64,000 nt of DNA from Streptomyces sp. NBC_00425 (GTDB lineage: Bacteria; Actinomycetota; Actinomycetes; Streptomycetales; Streptomycetaceae). Positions within the stretch are counted from its first letter, which is position 1. The number at the start of each line of letters is the position of its first letter. The stretch is taken from the NCBI RefSeq assembly GCF_036030735.1, contig NZ_CP107928.1, positions 5,332,001 through 5,396,000 of the forward strand, written 5' to 3'. A model generated the notes under the pieces. It was given only the letters and a program-made list of their open reading frames with translations, made no database searches and was not told the DNA's origin. Position numbers and translations under genes: made by a program. Below, one piece after another: positions 33,629 through 42,094 of this stretch.

Positions 33629-34756
33629 GTGGGGATCGAGAGCGACCAAGTCGTCTACGAGTATCTGAGCCGCGTCGGCGACGTCGCGCAGCAGCGGCAG
33701 TTGTCGTCGGCCACCCGGATGCGGCTCGTCTCCGAGCTGCGCAACGAGATCGACCGGCGGCGGGCCAAGGCGCCCGTCGACTCGCCCGCGGCCGTCCGCC
33801 GCATCATCGACCGCCTCGGCAGCCCCGACGACCTCGTGGCCGCCGCTGCCGACGGCGGCGGCGTGCCCCGGACGCCGACGCCCTCCGTTCCCGTCCAGCG
33901 GGACCGCGACGCGCAGCCGGACCGACCGAGGCAGCAGAAACAGCCGAAGCAACAGAAACAGCCGCGGCAAGAGAAACAGCCGGAACCCACGGGAGACCCG
34001 GAGCAGCCGAAGCAGGACCGCCGGCCAGAGCGGCCCGAGCGGCCAGAGCGGCCGAAGGGGATCCGGCGGATCGTGCCCCGCCCCCGCACCGGCACGCCGC
34101 CGCCCGCCGGCGTCCCCTCCGACGCGGCGTCCCCGCCGCACCGCGCGCCCGCGCACGAACTGGGCGACGGCGGCTCAGGCCCCGACTGGTGGCTGAACGA
34201 GCCGACCCCGTTCGGCCCCGGCGAGGACATTCCCGGGTTCGTCGGCGGAGTCGAGATCCCCGACCTGCTCAAGCCGCCGCCGCGCCGAAAGCCCGAGGAC
34301 GACGCCGACGACGAGTCCGACGCCGTCGAGGAAGGCGCCGCCCCCGACGACGACACCCCCGCCGCCCCCGCCCGCCGCCGTCGGCTGCGCCTGCCCCGGA
34401 CCGCCGGCGCACCGGGCCGCCGCTGGAGCAACCCCCTGCTCCTGATCGCCGCCGGCTGTCTGGTCGCGGGCGCGGTGCTCGGGAACTGGTTCGTGCTGAT
34501 CCTCGGGTGGCTCATCGCCTACGCCTCACGCCGGCTGACGGAGCGTGAGACGAAGGCGGCGGTCTTCTGGCTGCCCGGCCTCGCGCTCACCGCCGGCCTC
34601 GTCTGGTTGTGGGGCCGCTCCGAGGGACGTTGGGGCGCCCCCGTCGCCGAGGGGCACATGAGCGACGCGATCGCCGACACCTGGCCCTGGGTCGTCCGGG
34701 GCGCCGCCGTCGCCTCCGCCCTCTTCCTGGCCTGGCGCTCACAGCGGCAGCGGTGA
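33629..34756 (+). CDS. HAAS-like N-terminal domain protein with C-terminal membrane segments
   Basis: A 375-residue protein. The N-terminal ~75 residues (VVYEYLSRVGDVAQQRQ, LVSELRNEIDRRRA, VRRIIDRLGSPDDLVAAA) resemble HAAS-type domains found next to PadR regulators or in membrane permeases. A long charged, Gln/Lys/Pro/Arg-rich linker follows (QQKQPKQQKQPRQEKQ), then GPDWWLNEPTPFGPGEDIPGF. Two to four hydrophobic segments near the C-terminus end the protein (PLLLIAAGCLVAGAVLGNWF, AVFWLPGLALTAGLVWLWG). Function unknown. GTG 33629 starts the domain; TAGCGT seven bases upstream suggests a leaderless mRNA. It diverges from the helicase-associated gene. Confidence 0.7.
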   Translation: MGIESDQVVYEYLSRVGDVAQQRQLSSATRMRLVSELRNEIDRRRAKAPVDSPAAVRRIIDRLGSPDDLVAAAADGGGVPRTPTPSVPVQRDRDAQPDRPRQQKQPKQQKQPRQEKQPEPTGDPEQPKQDRRPERPERPERPKGIRRIVPRPRTGTPPPAGVPSDAASPPHRAPAHELGDGGSGPDWWLNEPTPFGPGEDIPGFVGGVEIPDLLKPPPRRKPEDDADDESDAVEEGAAPDDDTPAAPARRRRLRLPRTAGAPGRRWSNPLLLIAAGCLVAGAVLGNWFVLILGWLIAYASRRLTERETKAAVFWLPGLALTAGLVWLWGRSEGRWGAPVAEGHMSDAIADTWPWVVRGAAVASALFLAWRSQRQR

Positions 34757-34874
34757 CGAGCGCGCGGAACACCGAAAACGCCGTAAACAACCGAAAACGC
34801 GGGAAACAACCGAAGTCGCGCGAGGGCGCCGGGCAGGTCGAGTGCCGCTCGGGCCCACCGGCACAATGGCCCCC

Positions 34875-35504
34875 ATGACCGTCTCTCCCGCCCTCACCGT
34901 CGGCTTCGACCTCGACATGACCCTGATCGACTCCCGGCCCGGCATCCGGGCCTGCTGGGCGGAGCTGTCGGCGAGAACGGGCACGTACGTCGACGCCGAC
35001 CTGGTGGTGACGCGGCTGGGGCCGCCGCTGGAGGAGGAGATCGGGAACTGGTTCCCGGCCCCGGAGATACCCGCCGTGGCCACTCTCTACCGTGAGCTCT
35101 ACCCGGCGTTCGCGGTCGGCGGCAGCCTCGAGATGCCCGGCGCCCGCGAGGCCGTCGCGGCGGTCCAGGCGGCGGGCGGGCGGGCGATCGTCGTCACCGC
35201 GAAGTGGGAGCCGAACGCCCGGCTGCACATGGAACACCTGGACCTGCGGCCCGACGCGCTGATCGGCGACCTCTGGGCCGAGCAGAAGGCCCTGGCCCTG
35301 CGCGAGCACGGCGCGAGCGTCTACGTCGGCGACCACATCGGCGACGTCCTCGGCGCGCGCGCCGCGGGGGCGCTGTCCGTGACCGTGCCGACCGGCCCGA
35401 TCAGCGCGGAGGAGCTGCGGACGGCCGGCGCGGACGTCGTGCTCGCCGACCTCACCGAGTTCCCCGCCTGGCTGGCCGGCCACCTCGACGACGCGGACTC
35501 CTAA
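34875..35504 (+). CDS. HAD family hydrolase (phosphoglycolate phosphatase-like)
   Basis: A 209-residue phosphatase-type HAD protein. Motif I is VGFDLDMTLIDSR (two Asp), motif II RAIVVTAKWEPN with Thr instead of Ser, a Lys in WAEQKALALREHG, and motif IV VYVGDHIGDVLGARAAG. The helical cap lies between motifs I and II, as in Gph/PGMB-like enzymes. Substrate unknown. CACAAT (34862-34867) seven bases before ATG suggests a leaderless start; an in-frame ATG at 34866 is less likely. It converges with the next gene with a four-base overlap. Confidence 0.85.
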   Translation: MTVSPALTVGFDLDMTLIDSRPGIRACWAELSARTGTYVDADLVVTRLGPPLEEEIGNWFPAPEIPAVATLYRELYPAFAVGGSLEMPGAREAVAAVQAAGGRAIVVTAKWEPNARLHMEHLDLRPDALIGDLWAEQKALALREHGASVYVGDHIGDVLGARAAGALSVTVPTGPISAEELRTAGADVVLADLTEFPAWLAGHLDDADS

Positions 35505-35752
35505 CCGGCCGCGCCCCGCGCCTGACGCCGGCCCGCGGCGACGGACCGCAGAACTCCCGCGCCCGCGATCAGGAATCCGACGCCCATGAGCATGCTCAGC
35601 CCGAACATGTAGGTCGGAAAGGGCGTCGTGCCGAGAAACAGCGGGGCGACCGTGACAAGGGTGGCCACGGCGCCGACGAAGAAGACGATGGCCCCGGCAC
35701 GGATCAGTCGGTCACCGGGAGCGGCGGAATTCGTTTGGGTTTTGTCACGCAC
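35501..35752 (-). CDS. Small membrane protein with two predicted helices
   Basis: An 83-residue protein with two hydrophobic helices (LIRAGAIVFFVGAVATLVTVAPLFL and YMFGLSMLMGVGFLIAGAGVL) and a basic C-terminus (RRQARGAAG). Function unknown; similar small proteins are common in Streptomyces. GTG 35752 (VRDKTQTNSAAPG) is preferred; a TTG at 35785 would add eleven unconvincing residues. Confidence 0.65.
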   Translation of the reverse strand: MRDKTQTNSAAPGDRLIRAGAIVFFVGAVATLVTVAPLFLGTTPFPTYMFGLSMLMGVGFLIAGAGVLRSVAAGRRQARGAAG

Positions 35753-35832
35753 CCGACCAGGGTAGTTCCCCGCCCGAAGGAACAACCGGGGGACGTCTCG
35801 TCACCGGCCCGCATACCACTGGCCTTGGTGTC

Positions 35833-35854
35833 GGCGGGTCGTGGTCGACCCGCC
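35833..35854. other. Perfect hairpin in the spacer before the mobile-element remnant
   Basis: GGCGGGTCG-TGGT-CGACCCGCC, 9-bp stem and four-base loop. It could be a terminator for something lost or an old inverted-repeat end. The stretch 35753-36036 otherwise shows no gene. Confidence 0.45.
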
Positions 35855-36036
35855 CGACTGCTCTCCGGAGCGGTTCCAGAGCTGATTCCGAGCGCTGAGA
35901 CAAGTTTCCCGACGACTGGTCTGCGCTACCTCGCCAGCGGTGCGAGGGCGCGGACGCGGTCCGCAAGGGGCGGCCGTGGAGCCTTCCGCCGGAAGACCGG
36001 GCTCTGCCGGTCGCGGCGTACCGGCGAACGAACGTG

Positions 36037-36366
36037 ACGTTGCGCCAGCTCGCGGACGACACCCGGGATCACACCATCGCCGAGCGGTCGAAGAACTACC
36101 GGTACTCCACCAACCACCAGGTCGTCATCGACGCTGACACCCGCCTGCTCGTCGTGGTCGGCCGGCCGCTCGCCGGGAACGCGGCCAGACCGAACTCCCG
36201 GACGGGAAAGAAAAACAAGGGTGAAAGCGTCTCCGCCATTGCCAAGGCTCTTGGAGTCTCCCGCGCCACCCTCTACCGGCACATCGGGCAGCCCCTCACA
36301 CTTCCTGCACCGCTTTGCGCCCTTGGCTCCCTGGCAGGGGCTCAGTCTCGTTTTAAGGCGTGTTGA
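36037..36366 (+). pseudogene. Composite mobile-element remnant: IS transposase fragment joined to a recombinase-type HTH
   Basis: The 109-residue frame has two unrelated parts. Residues 10-49 (TRDHTIAERSKNYRYSTNHQ through VVIDADTRLLVVVGRPLAGN) match an internal piece of IS5-type transposases, normally followed by RND; here it breaks off. Residues 58-84 (GKKNKGESVSAIAKALGVS, then RATLYRHI) match the C-terminal HTH of serine resolvase/invertases. The rest looks random. There is no start signal, no catalytic DDE or Ser region, and no clear terminal repeats. A decayed fusion of two elements is the simplest reading. Confidence 0.7.
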
Positions 36367-36449
36367 GGTGGAGAGACCCCCGGTAGGCTGTCTCAACGGC
36401 AGATCAAGGGTGTCCGGCCAGTCCGGGAGCGATCGAGGGAGCGTGTGCT

Positions 36450-36833
36450 TTGCCGACTGGCAAGGTCAAATGGTTCAACAGTGAGAAGGGCTTCGGCTTT
36501 CTCTCCCGCGATGACGGCGGTGACGTCTTCGTGCATTCCTCGGTCCTCCCCGCCGGTGTCGAGGCACTGAAGCCGGGTCAGCGTGTGGAGTTCGGCGTCG
36601 TCGCAGGTCAGCGCGGAGACCAGGCGCTCTCCGTCGTCATCCTCGACCCGACCCCCTCGGTCGCCGCGGCGCAGCGCAAGAAGCCCGACGAACTGGCCTC
36701 CATCGTCCAGGACCTGACCACCCTTCTCGAGAACATCACGCCGATGCTCGAGAAGGGCCGTTACCCGGAGAAGACGTCCGGCAAGAAGATCGCCGGTCTG
36801 CTGCGCGCCGTCGCCGACCAGTTGGACGTCTGA
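36450..36833 (+). CDS. Cold-shock domain protein with C-terminal helical extension
   Basis: A 127-residue protein. The first ~66 residues are a cold-shock domain (TGKVKWFNSEKGFGFLSRDD, DVFVHSSVL) with both RNA-binding motifs intact. The extra ~60 residues are predicted helical (DELASIVQDLTTLLENITPML, KKIAGLLRAVADQLDV) and may mediate dimerisation. This long form is conserved in actinobacteria. Start is TTG 36450 with GAGGGAG upstream. It converges with mqnD, 19 bases apart, with no clear terminator. Confidence 0.88.
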   Translation: MPTGKVKWFNSEKGFGFLSRDDGGDVFVHSSVLPAGVEALKPGQRVEFGVVAGQRGDQALSVVILDPTPSVAAAQRKKPDELASIVQDLTTLLENITPMLEKGRYPEKTSGKKIAGLLRAVADQLDV

Positions 36834-36852
36834 GCGGACAACCGCCGGTCCC

Positions 36853-37746
36853 TCAGGGGAAATCGAGCGCACCCGGGCCGAGGGGCGGCAGCAGTCCCTC
36901 GGCCGCCGCGCGGGTCAGCAGCCCGCGAACCGCCGCGTAGCCGTCCTCGCCCAGTCCGGCCGTGAACTCGTTGACGTACAGGCCGATGTGCTGGTCGGCG
37001 ACGGACGGATCCATTTCCTGGGCGTGTTCCATGACGTACGGCCGGGAGACCTCCGGGTCGTCCCAGGCGGCGCGCACGGACGCGCGGATCGAGCCGGCGA
37101 GCCGGTCGAGGGTCTCCGCGCCCAGGGACCGCTTGGCGATGATCGCGCCCAGCGGGATCGGCAGACCGGTCGTGGCCTCCCAGTGCTCGCCCATGTCCGC
37201 GAGCTTGTGCAGCCCGTAGTCCCGGTACGTGAAGCGGGCCTCGTGGATCACCAGGCCCGCGTCGACCTTCCCGTCGCGCACGGCCGGCATGATCTCGTGG
37301 AACGGCATGACGACGATCTCGCCGACGCCCCCCGGGACCTGCTCCGCCGCCCACAGCCGGAACAGCAGGTACGCCGTCGACCGCTCGCTCGGCACGGCGA
37401 CCGTGCGGCCGCTGAGCCCGGCGCCGCCGGAAGGCCGCACGGCGTCCCCCGCCCCCGCCCCGGGGTCCTCGCGGGTCAGCACCAGCGGACCGCAGCCCCG
37501 GCCCAGCGCGCCCCCGCACGGCAGCAGCGCATAGGTGTCGAGGACGTACGGCAGCACCGCGTACGACACCTTCAGCACGTCCGACTCGCCGCGCTCGGCC
37601 ATGCCGTTGGTGACGTCGATGTCCGCGAACGTCACGTCGAGCGCGGGCGCGTCCGGGACGCGGCCGTGCGCCAGGGCGTCGAAGACGAAGGTGTCGTTCG
37701 GGCAGGGGGAGTACGCGATCCGCAGGGGCCGCTCACTGGTCGTCAT
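36853..37746 (-). CDS. mqnD: 1,4-dihydroxy-6-naphthoate synthase MqnD
   Basis: A 297-residue enzyme of the futalosine menaquinone pathway; it turns cyclic dehypoxanthinylfutalosine into 1,4-dihydroxy-6-naphthoate. The fold is that of a periplasmic-binding protein: IAYSPCPNDTFVFDALAHGR at the N-terminus, DIDVTNGMAERGESDVLKVS, the active-site region VVMPFHEIMPAVRDGKVDAG and VIHEARFTYRDYGL. Its ATG overlaps mqnB by 14 bases, so both are in one operon, mqnB first. Streptomyces make menaquinone this way, which agrees with S. coelicolor mqnD (SCO4326, from memory). Confidence 0.94.
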   Translation of the reverse strand: MTTSERPLRIAYSPCPNDTFVFDALAHGRVPDAPALDVTFADIDVTNGMAERGESDVLKVSYAVLPYVLDTYALLPCGGALGRGCGPLVLTREDPGAGAGDAVRPSGGAGLSGRTVAVPSERSTAYLLFRLWAAEQVPGGVGEIVVMPFHEIMPAVRDGKVDAGLVIHEARFTYRDYGLHKLADMGEHWEATTGLPIPLGAIIAKRSLGAETLDRLAGSIRASVRAAWDDPEVSRPYVMEHAQEMDPSVADQHIGLYVNEFTAGLGEDGYAAVRGLLTRAAAEGLLPPLGPGALDFP

Positions 37747-38440
37747 GCCGGTTCCAACTCTCGAGGACGGGTGCCAGCTTCCCGAACGCCGTCGTCAGCG
37801 CGGTCAGCGCGTCGCCGATGCGCCAGGCGGCCCGGTCGCGGGGGCCGACGGGGTTGGACACCGCGCGGATCTCCACGACGGCGACGCCGTGCGCGTCGGC
37901 CGCCTCGGCGACCCCGAAGCCCTCCATGGCCTCGGCCAGGGCGCCGGGGTGGTGCGCGCGCAGGGCCTCGGCCCGGGACGCGGTGCCGGTGACCGTGGAG
38001 ACGGTCAGGATCGTGCCGACGCCGGCCCCGGTGGCGTCCGCGGCCACCCGGACGAGGGACGGGGGCGGGACGTGGGTGACCCTGCCGAAGCCCAGCTCGG
38101 TGACCGGCAGGAAGCCGTCCGCGGTCTCCGCGCCCAGGTCGGCGGCGGTGATCCGGTCCGCGACGACGAGGGAGGCGACGGGCGCTCCGGGCAGGAAGCC
38201 GCCCGCGATGCCGGCCGAGACGACCAGGTCGTACGGGGCTTGCTCGTACCGTGCGGCGGTCAGCGCGGCGGAGGCGGACGCGGCGGCGAGCGCGGGGCCC
38301 ACCCCGGCGGCGAGCAGGTCGAAGGTCCCGCTCGGGCCGTGCAGGCGGTGCAGGACCACGCCGGGCAGGTGCAGCTCACGGCCGGGCTCGGGGAACGCCC
38401 GGGCCACCGCGTCCCGCTCGGCGGGGACCGCGGTGGCCAC
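37733..38440 (-). CDS. mqnB: Futalosine hydrolase MqnB
   Basis: A nucleoside-phosphorylase-fold hydrolase that removes the base from futalosine (or aminodeoxyfutalosine). Family segments: AGVGPALAAASASAAL, YDLVVSAGIAGGFLPGAPV, VVADRITAADLGAE, TVSTVTGTASRAEAL, EAMEGFGVAEAADAHGV and EIRAVSNPVGPRDRAAWRI. The start is uncertain. GTG 38440 gives 235 residues but cuts into the first beta strand (VRVLVATAVPAE). Upstream, a well-placed AAGGA in the end of the DUF2771 gene precedes GTCACG, which has no standard start codon. A non-standard start or a GTG further upstream overlapping that gene is possible. It overlaps mqnD by 14 bases. Confidence 0.88.
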   Translation of the reverse strand: MATAVPAERDAVARAFPEPGRELHLPGVVLHRLHGPSGTFDLLAAGVGPALAAASASAALTAARYEQAPYDLVVSAGIAGGFLPGAPVASLVVADRITAADLGAETADGFLPVTELGFGRVTHVPPPSLVRVAADATGAGVGTILTVSTVTGTASRAEALRAHHPGALAEAMEGFGVAEAADAHGVAVVEIRAVSNPVGPRDRAAWRIGDALTALTTAFGKLAPVLESWNRHDDQ

Positions 38441-38463
38441 GAGGACGCGTACGGGGGACGTGA

Positions 38464-38976
38464 CTAGTCGTCCTTCTTGAGCTTGAAGGACCACAGGCCG
38501 GTCGCCGCCTGGCTCTGCTTCTTGCCGTCGCCCGCCTTGATGGTGACGAGCGTGGAGTCGCCCTGGGCGCCGTACTGGGCGTTGAAGAACACGCTGCCCG
38601 GGATCGTGCGGTAGGTCTTGTCGCTGTCCTCGGTGAGCGGCTGACCGTTCATCAGGATCGTCCAGCGCTTGTCGGCCACGTCGGGGTCGACGCCGAAGCG
38701 GACGGTCTCGTCCGGGTCGACGCTGATGGACTTGATGTCCTTGTCCGCGAGGCACTTCGCCAGATCGGCGGCCTTGAGGGCCTTGCCCTCTCCGCCGCAG
38801 GTGGCCTCGGCGCTGACCGAGTCGCGGCCGACGGTGATCGTGGACAGCGGCGTCGGCTTGTCGCAGGCCGACAGGACGAGGAGTCCGGCACAAACGGCGC
38901 CGGCGGCGGCGACGACGCGGCGGCGTCGCACAGCGCCAGGTACATCAGCGGCTCCGCCGCGGGTCATCGTGGTCAT
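38464..38976 (-). CDS. DUF2771 family lipoprotein
   Basis: A 170-residue predicted lipoprotein. An Arg-rich start (RRRRVVAAAGAVCAGLLVLS) ends in the lipobox LSAC at about residue 38. The mature part (VSAEATCGGEGKALKAADL, VFFNAQYGAQGDSTLVTI, GLWSFKLKKDD) matches DUF2771. Function unknown. It lies directly before mqnB on the same strand, and its 3' end carries the likely mqnB ribosome-binding site. Confidence 0.82.
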   Translation of the reverse strand: MTTMTRGGAADVPGAVRRRRVVAAAGAVCAGLLVLSACDKPTPLSTITVGRDSVSAEATCGGEGKALKAADLAKCLADKDIKSISVDPDETVRFGVDPDVADKRWTILMNGQPLTEDSDKTYRTIPGSVFFNAQYGAQGDSTLVTIKAGDGKKQSQAATGLWSFKLKKDD

Positions 38977-39050
38977 GGCGGAAGGCTATCGGGCGCGCCC
39001 GGCCGCCCCTTTACGTGGGGTGCGGCGTGGCTGTGTGTCACGCCGCGCGG

Positions 39051-40412
39051 TTACGCCACGCGGGGTTTCGCGCCGCCGCCGTGGCGGGCCGAGGACAGCA
39101 GGCCGCGGGCGGTGGTGACCCAGCCCAGCGCGACGACCGCGGCGGCCACCGACAGGCCCAGCGCGCCGTTCAGCGGCATGACGATGCCGACCGCGCCGCC
39201 GAACACCCAGCACACCTGGAGCATCGTCTCGGAGCGGGCGAACGCCGAGGTGCGGACGAGTTCCGGGACGTCCCGCTGGATCAGCGCGTCCAGGGACAGC
39301 TTGGCGAGGGCCTGGGAGAAGCCGGCGACCGCCGCCAGACAGGCCACCAGGAACGCGCCGAAGAACGCGGCCGCCGTGATCGTCGCGCCGAGGACGACGG
39401 CGACGACGGCGACGATGATCACCTCGGGTGCTCTGAACCGCAGCCATGCCCCGACGGTCGTGCCGAGCGCGTTGCCCAGGCCGGCGGAGACGGCCACCAT
39501 GCCCAGCGACACGGCCGCGCTCTGCCCGGTGAGCGGGTGCTCGCGCAGCAGGAACGCCAGGAAGAAGGTCAGGAACCCGGACAGCCAGCGCAGGGCCGCG
39601 TTGGCGCCGAGGGCGTGGGTGACGGCGATGCCGACGGTCCGCAGGCCGGGCCGCTTCAGCTGCTGCCGGTGAGGGCCGTGCAGGTGCTGCTCGTCGGCGG
39701 CGAGCAGAGCCACGTCCTCGCCCTTGGCGGAGTCGACCTTGCCGGGGAGCGAGAAGGACAGGAACGTCCCCGCGACGAAGATCACGAAGGCGCCGTAGAG
39801 CGGGTAGCGCGGGCCGAGCGCCTGTAGCCCCGCTCCGACGGGCGCGGCGACGCCGGTGGCGAGGAGACCGCCGAGGGTGACCCGCGAGTTGGCTTTGACC
39901 AGGGAGAACCCCGGGGGCAGCAGCCGGGGCACGACGGCGCTGCGGACGACCCCGTACGCCTTGGAGGAGACCAGCACGCCGAGCGCGGCCGGATACAGCT
40001 CGATGCTGCCGGTGGCGACGGCGCCGGACAGGACGAGCGCGAGGAGCGCCCGGGCGAACATCGCGCCGGCCATGGCGGCGCGCCGTCCGTGCGGGAGCCG
40101 GTCGAGCAGCGGGCCGATCACCGGGGCGAGGACGGTGAAGGGGGCCATGGTGATGGCGAGGTAGAGGGCGACGCGGCCGCGCGCCTCGTCGGTGGGCACG
40201 GAGAAGAACACGGTGGAGGCGAGCGCGACGGTGATCATGACGTCGCCGGCGCCGTTCACCCCGTGCAGTTCGATCAGCTTGCCGAGGCCGGACTCGCCGG
40301 CGCCGTGCGCGTGGGTCGCCTTCCTGATCCCGCGGGCGGTGCCGGTGAACGGGAAGTGCAGGGCACGGCCGATCGCGCGGACGGACCCGCTCATCCGGCC
40401 CGAACCGCTCAC
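39051..40412 (-). CDS. MFS transporter
   Basis: A 453-residue membrane protein with about twelve predicted helices. The N-terminal half includes LYLAITMAPFTVLAPVIGPLLDRLPHGRR, where the short loop with DRLPHGRR fits the MFS A-motif. YPLYGAFVIFVAGTFLSFSL and FLTFFLAFLLREHPLTG lie further on. Substrate unknown; the gene is conserved in Streptomyces as an integral membrane protein. Start GTG 40412 is chosen because GGGGAGGAG stands five bases upstream. The open frame reaches 40607, and GTG 40484 is a weaker alternative. Confidence 0.85.
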   Translation of the reverse strand: MSGSGRMSGSVRAIGRALHFPFTGTARGIRKATHAHGAGESGLGKLIELHGVNGAGDVMITVALASTVFFSVPTDEARGRVALYLAITMAPFTVLAPVIGPLLDRLPHGRRAAMAGAMFARALLALVLSGAVATGSIELYPAALGVLVSSKAYGVVRSAVVPRLLPPGFSLVKANSRVTLGGLLATGVAAPVGAGLQALGPRYPLYGAFVIFVAGTFLSFSLPGKVDSAKGEDVALLAADEQHLHGPHRQQLKRPGLRTVGIAVTHALGANAALRWLSGFLTFFLAFLLREHPLTGQSAAVSLGMVAVSAGLGNALGTTVGAWLRFRAPEVIIVAVVAVVLGATITAAAFFGAFLVACLAAVAGFSQALAKLSLDALIQRDVPELVRTSAFARSETMLQVCWVFGGAVGIVMPLNGALGLSVAAAVVALGWVTTARGLLSSARHGGGAKPRVA

Positions 40413-41068
40413 TCTGCTCCTCCCCTTGGTCCCCTTCGTCGCACCGATCCCGGTGGCGCCCTGGGGTGTTCTCGCGGCTGCCACCCCGTCATAGTGCCCC
40501 GAGAAAGCCGTGCATAGTGCGGTTACCGCGCGTATGGCCGTGTGCCGGTGGGCGCGCCCGGCCGTCCGGGAGGCGGCCCGGTCCCGTCGGCCCGCCCCGG
40601 AAATCATCTCCTGCGACGCTCGGGGAGCGCATCCGGGAGCGCATCCGGGAGCGCATCCGGGAGGGCTTCGGGAGGGCTTCCGGAAGGCTTCAGGGGGCTT
40701 TCGGAGAACTGCGGGAGGGATTCGACAGGGTTCGGGAAACCCTTCGGGAAGGGCTTCGGGAGGGTTCGGGGAACGCTTCGAGAGGGCTTCGGGGGCTTCC
40801 GGTGGGTGGGAAACGTCCCGTCGGTGTAGGCCGAGCGTCCGCGAGAAGGTAGCGTGCGTAGCGCGCCGTGGCGATTGTTCTCGGCCGCGCGCCTCCCGGC
40901 CATCCCGCAGAATGGATGACAGCAGGCGCGCCCGAGCGCGATCGGGCGCGGACGTCGACGCGGCGCTCCCCCAGTGCCTCAGGCCTGGGAGGTACCCCCA
41001 GCCGCTCCGTCCGCACCCGCCGCCTTGAGGGGCGCACCGAGAGACGGCGTAGGAGAGAAGCGATACCT
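40413..41068. other. Long gene-free spacer with simple repeats
   Basis: This ~650-bp gap between divergent genes contains a long run of purine-rich repeats (40624-40810, listed separately) and the promoter zones of both neighbours. The first base triplets of several open frames look protein-like because of the repeats, but codon third positions are not GC-biased, so I do not call a gene. Confidence 0.6.
40624..40810. repeat. 12-bp tandem repeats decaying into GGAGGGCTTCGG-like units
   Basis: Three exact copies of GGAGCGCATCCG (40624-40659) are followed by about twelve looser units of 10-13 bp such as GGAGGGCTTCGG, GGAAGGCTTCAG and GGGAAACCCTTC. One strand is strongly purine-rich. Confidence 0.8.
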
Positions 41069-41995
41069 GTGAGCGCAGCGACCACGCGAAGCCGCACCCC
41101 CGACCGCCTGTGCGCCGAGGCCGTCGACCTCGCCCGCGCCGCAGCCGAGGAGGCGGCCGCCCCCGGCGTGGTCGGTGAGCATGCGGGCGTCGTCTCGGAG
41201 GGCGACCGTGTGGTCACCCACTATTTCGAGTGCAAGGAGCTGGGCTACCGGGGCTGGCGCTGGGCGGCGACGGTGGCGCGGGCGTCCCGCGCCAAGATCG
41301 TCACCCTGGACGAGGTGGTGCTCCTCCCCGGTCCCGACGCCGTGCTGGCGCCCGAGTGGGTGCCGTGGAGCGAGCGGCTGCGCCCCGGCGACATGGGCCC
41401 CGGCGACCTGCTGCCCACGGACGCGGAGGATCTGCGCCTGGAGCCGGGCTACAGCGGGGAGGACGAGCCGCTGCCGAACTCGCCCGTCTCCGAGGAGATG
41501 GCGCAGCTGGCCGAGGCGGAGGACGCGGACGTGACGCCGGCCGCGCCGGCGAAGCTGCCGACGATCCCGGTCCGGGGCACGATCGCCGCGGTGGCCGAGG
41601 AGCTGGGCCTGCGCCGGGCCCGGGTGCTGTCCCGTTACGGTCTGCACACCGCCGCCGACCGCTGGGAGGACGGCTTCGGCCCGAAGACGCCCATGGCCCA
41701 GGCGGCCCCCGCGTCCTGTGTGAGCTGCGGTTTCCTCGCCCGTATCGGCGGCTCGCTGGGGCAGGCCTTCGGTGTCTGCGCCAACGAGTTCTCCCCGGCC
41801 GACGGCCGGGTGGTCTCGCTGGCGTACGGCTGCGGCGGCCACTCGGAGGCTGCGGTGATGCCCACGCCGCCCCGGCCCGCCCCGCCGGTGGTCGACGAGA
41901 CCCGGGTCGACCCGTTCCCGCTGCGCCCGGCCGCCGACTCGGGCTCGGTCCCGACCGCGGCCGACGAGGACGCGGCGGAGCTCGGCCACTCGTAG
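41069..41995 (+). CDS. DUF3027 domain-containing protein
   Basis: A 308-residue actinobacterial protein. The conserved part runs from LCAEAVDLARAAAEEAA through HYFECKELGYRGWRWAATV, KIVTLDEVVLLPGPDAVLAP and EWVPWSERLRPGDMGPGDLLP, then GLRRARVLSRYGLHTAADRW and a Cys-containing VSCGFLARIGGSLGQAFGVC. The function is unknown. GTG 41069 follows AGGAGAG. It precedes the GHKL-ATPase gene on the same strand by about 100 bp, and the two are usually neighbours in Streptomyces as I recall. Confidence 0.85.
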   Translation: MSAATTRSRTPDRLCAEAVDLARAAAEEAAAPGVVGEHAGVVSEGDRVVTHYFECKELGYRGWRWAATVARASRAKIVTLDEVVLLPGPDAVLAPEWVPWSERLRPGDMGPGDLLPTDAEDLRLEPGYSGEDEPLPNSPVSEEMAQLAEAEDADVTPAAPAKLPTIPVRGTIAAVAEELGLRRARVLSRYGLHTAADRWEDGFGPKTPMAQAAPASCVSCGFLARIGGSLGQAFGVCANEFSPADGRVVSLAYGCGGHSEAAVMPTPPRPAPPVVDETRVDPFPLRPAADSGSVPTAADEDAAELGHS

Positions 41996-42094
41996 CGCCT
42001 CGTCCTTGTCCGGCGGCCGGGCCGGGCCGGAGCGGGGGACGCGGTCGCTTCCGCGGGCGGTACCTTCGTCCTCACGCCGAGGAGAAGAGTGAAC

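Noticed and set aside
35926..36396. A 156-residue minus-strand frame
   Set aside because: It is the reverse of the transposase/resolvase remnant; the plus-strand fragment has real family matches and this one has none.
40466..40852. A frame with an RERIRERIREGF-type pattern resembling a coiled coil
   Set aside because: The pattern comes from the 12-bp DNA repeats; third codon positions are not GC-rich and there is no start signal.
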